A stretch of DNA of 53,924 nucleotides from Bordetella parapertussis (GTDB lineage Bacteria > Pseudomonadota > Gammaproteobacteria > Burkholderiales > SG8-41), in NCBI GenBank assembly GCA_945870465.1, contig CAMBSS010000005.1, positions 1 to 53,924 of the forward strand, read 5' to 3'. A program made the translations under genes and the position numbers. The notes below the pieces were generated by a model. That model did no database searches. It was not told the origin of the DNA and worked only from the letters and a program-made list of their open reading frames with translations. Shown here piece after piece: positions 53,276 through 53,924 of this stretch (within the stretch, counting starts at the first letter, position 1; the number at the start of each line of letters is the position of its first letter).

Positions 53276-53476
53276 CTACTGCGGCGCTTCGCCCGGCCCC
53301 GGTGCGGACTCGATGTCGTCCTTGTTGTCCTGCACCGGTATGCGATAGTCTTCGGTCGCCCACGCGCCAAGATCGATCACGCGGCAGCGCTCCGAGCAAA
53401 AAGGACGAAAGCGGTTGGCAGGGGCCCACTCGACCGGCTTGCCGCATTGCGGACAATTGACGACGCGCGCGTTCAC
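53276..53476 (-). CDS. yacG: DNA gyrase inhibitor YacG
   Basis: 66 residues with a four-cysteine zinc finger, [11 protein letters not shown] and [16 protein letters not shown], followed by the conserved YRIP. YacG binds GyrB and blocks DNA binding. Convergent with the Nudix gene (one base apart) and followed upstream by zapD, as in E. coli (zapD-yacG). Confidence 0.95.
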   Translation of the reverse strand: MNARVVNCPQCGKPVEWAPANRFRPFCSERCRVIDLGAWATEDYRIPVQDNKDDIESAPGPGEAPQ

Positions 53477-53500
53477 GTTCGATTACGGCAATGAGCCGGC

Positions 53501-53924
53501 TCAGAGGTTACAGAACGTCAATTCGAAGTCAACGTCAGATTCGAAAACTTTGGAGCGCTGCCCGGATTCCTGGGTAGTGAAGCGGATGTTGAGTGCGTAC
53601 TTGTTCGCGCTCATTTCGGGCACGCATTGATAGTCGAGCTTCAGGCGGATGCGCAGCATTTGCGCGATGCGTCCCGCCATCATCTGCTGATAGACGCCCT
53701 GCACCGCGGTCTGGTTGGCGCATTTGCCGCTTTCGCGCAAGAGGCGCAGCACGATCGAGATGCCGTCGCGGATCGGCAGGAAGGGCGCCAGCCAGCCTTC
53801 GAGATCATGCCGGCGCTGCTCGGTGCTCAGATGCAGCCAGTAGTGATACGACGGCACGTCGAATTCGCACACGCCGCCCGGGATGTTGGTGCGCTGCTTA
53901 ATGCTCATCAGCCATTCGTTTTCG
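53501..53924 (-). CDS. zapD: cell division protein ZapD, 5'-truncated by the window edge
   Basis: The frame is open to the end of the window (ENEWLMSIKQRTNIPGGVCE at the edge), so only about the C-terminal 140 residues are seen. PGGVCEFDVPSYHYWLHL, QRRHDLEGWLAPFLPI, SIVLRLLRESG and QMLRIRLKLD are characteristic of ZapD (YacF), which bundles FtsZ filaments. An internal ATG at 53908 should not be taken as the start. Next to yacG as in E. coli. Confidence 0.93.
   Translation of the reverse strand, partial: ENEWLMSIKQRTNIPGGVCEFDVPSYHYWLHLSTEQRRHDLEGWLAPFLPIRDGISIVLRLLRESGKCANQTAVQGVYQQMMAGRIAQMLRIRLKLDYQCVPEMSANKYALNIRFTTQESGQRSKVFESDVDFELTFCNL

Overview
The window reads as a chromosomal segment of a GC-rich betaproteobacterium. 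Three things point there: the expanded set of Bug/TctC-type periplasmic binding proteins (four copies), the betaproteobacterial order of the division and cell-wall (dcw) cluster followed by lpxC, a small membrane gene, a DciA-like gene, an M23 peptidase, secA, argJ, a DUF815 ATPase, a Nudix-ThiE fusion, yacG and zapD, and the paired genes cbpA/cbpM and yraN/diaA/dolP. No prophage, insertion sequence, CRISPR array or tRNA was recognised.

Bases 1-12.8 kb are accessory and metabolic. A cut-off SDR gene is followed by a Bug protein. A leftward block runs glnS, alpha/beta hydrolase, PhzF, TauE, MmgE/PrpD. A second leftward block joins an enolase-superfamily sugar-acid enzyme, an S51-like serine hydrolase and two Bug proteins, with another Bug gene divergent from it. 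Bases 12.8-14.8 kb form a small haem/iron island (hemP, a shortened FTR1-like membrane protein, chaN) with a perfect Fur-type palindrome in the spacer of a promoter. Bases 14.8-25.5 kb are housekeeping: birA-coaX-SPOR protein, rfaE2, cbpM-cbpA, dolP-gmhA/diaA-yraN-lpoA-like with divergent rsmI, pyrC, RNase P RNA and a tartrate-dehydrogenase-like enzyme.

Bases 26.0-45.3 kb hold a complete dcw cluster: mraZ rsmH ftsL ftsI murE murF mraY murD ftsW murG murC murB ddl ftsQ ftsA ftsZ, then lpxC. It starts with a good sigma-70 promoter whose -10 runs into three TGGG boxes at exact 10-bp spacing, the expected MraZ operator. Most junctions are ATGA/GTGA overlaps, so translation is probably coupled. 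Bases 45.3 kb to the end carry the secA-argJ-zapD neighbourhood.

The most unusual material lies inside the dcw cluster. (i) Just after mraY is a separate 51-codon ORF whose second half repeats the last transmembrane helix of MraY at protein level, while almost every codon differs. (ii) Between murG and murC is a 53-codon ORF that starts with a second copy of the murC 5' end, differing only at synonymous sites, and ends in an ATGA overlap with the true murC. (iii) Heptanucleotide pyrimidine repeats (CCTCTCG, CCTCAAT, CCTCACG types) sit at the murF-mraY, ftsW-murG and murB-ddl junctions, inside murF and before argJ. At several of these places a short bridging ORF keeps start and stop codons overlapping. 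These insertions appear to have been accommodated without breaking translational coupling. Their origin and any function are inference.
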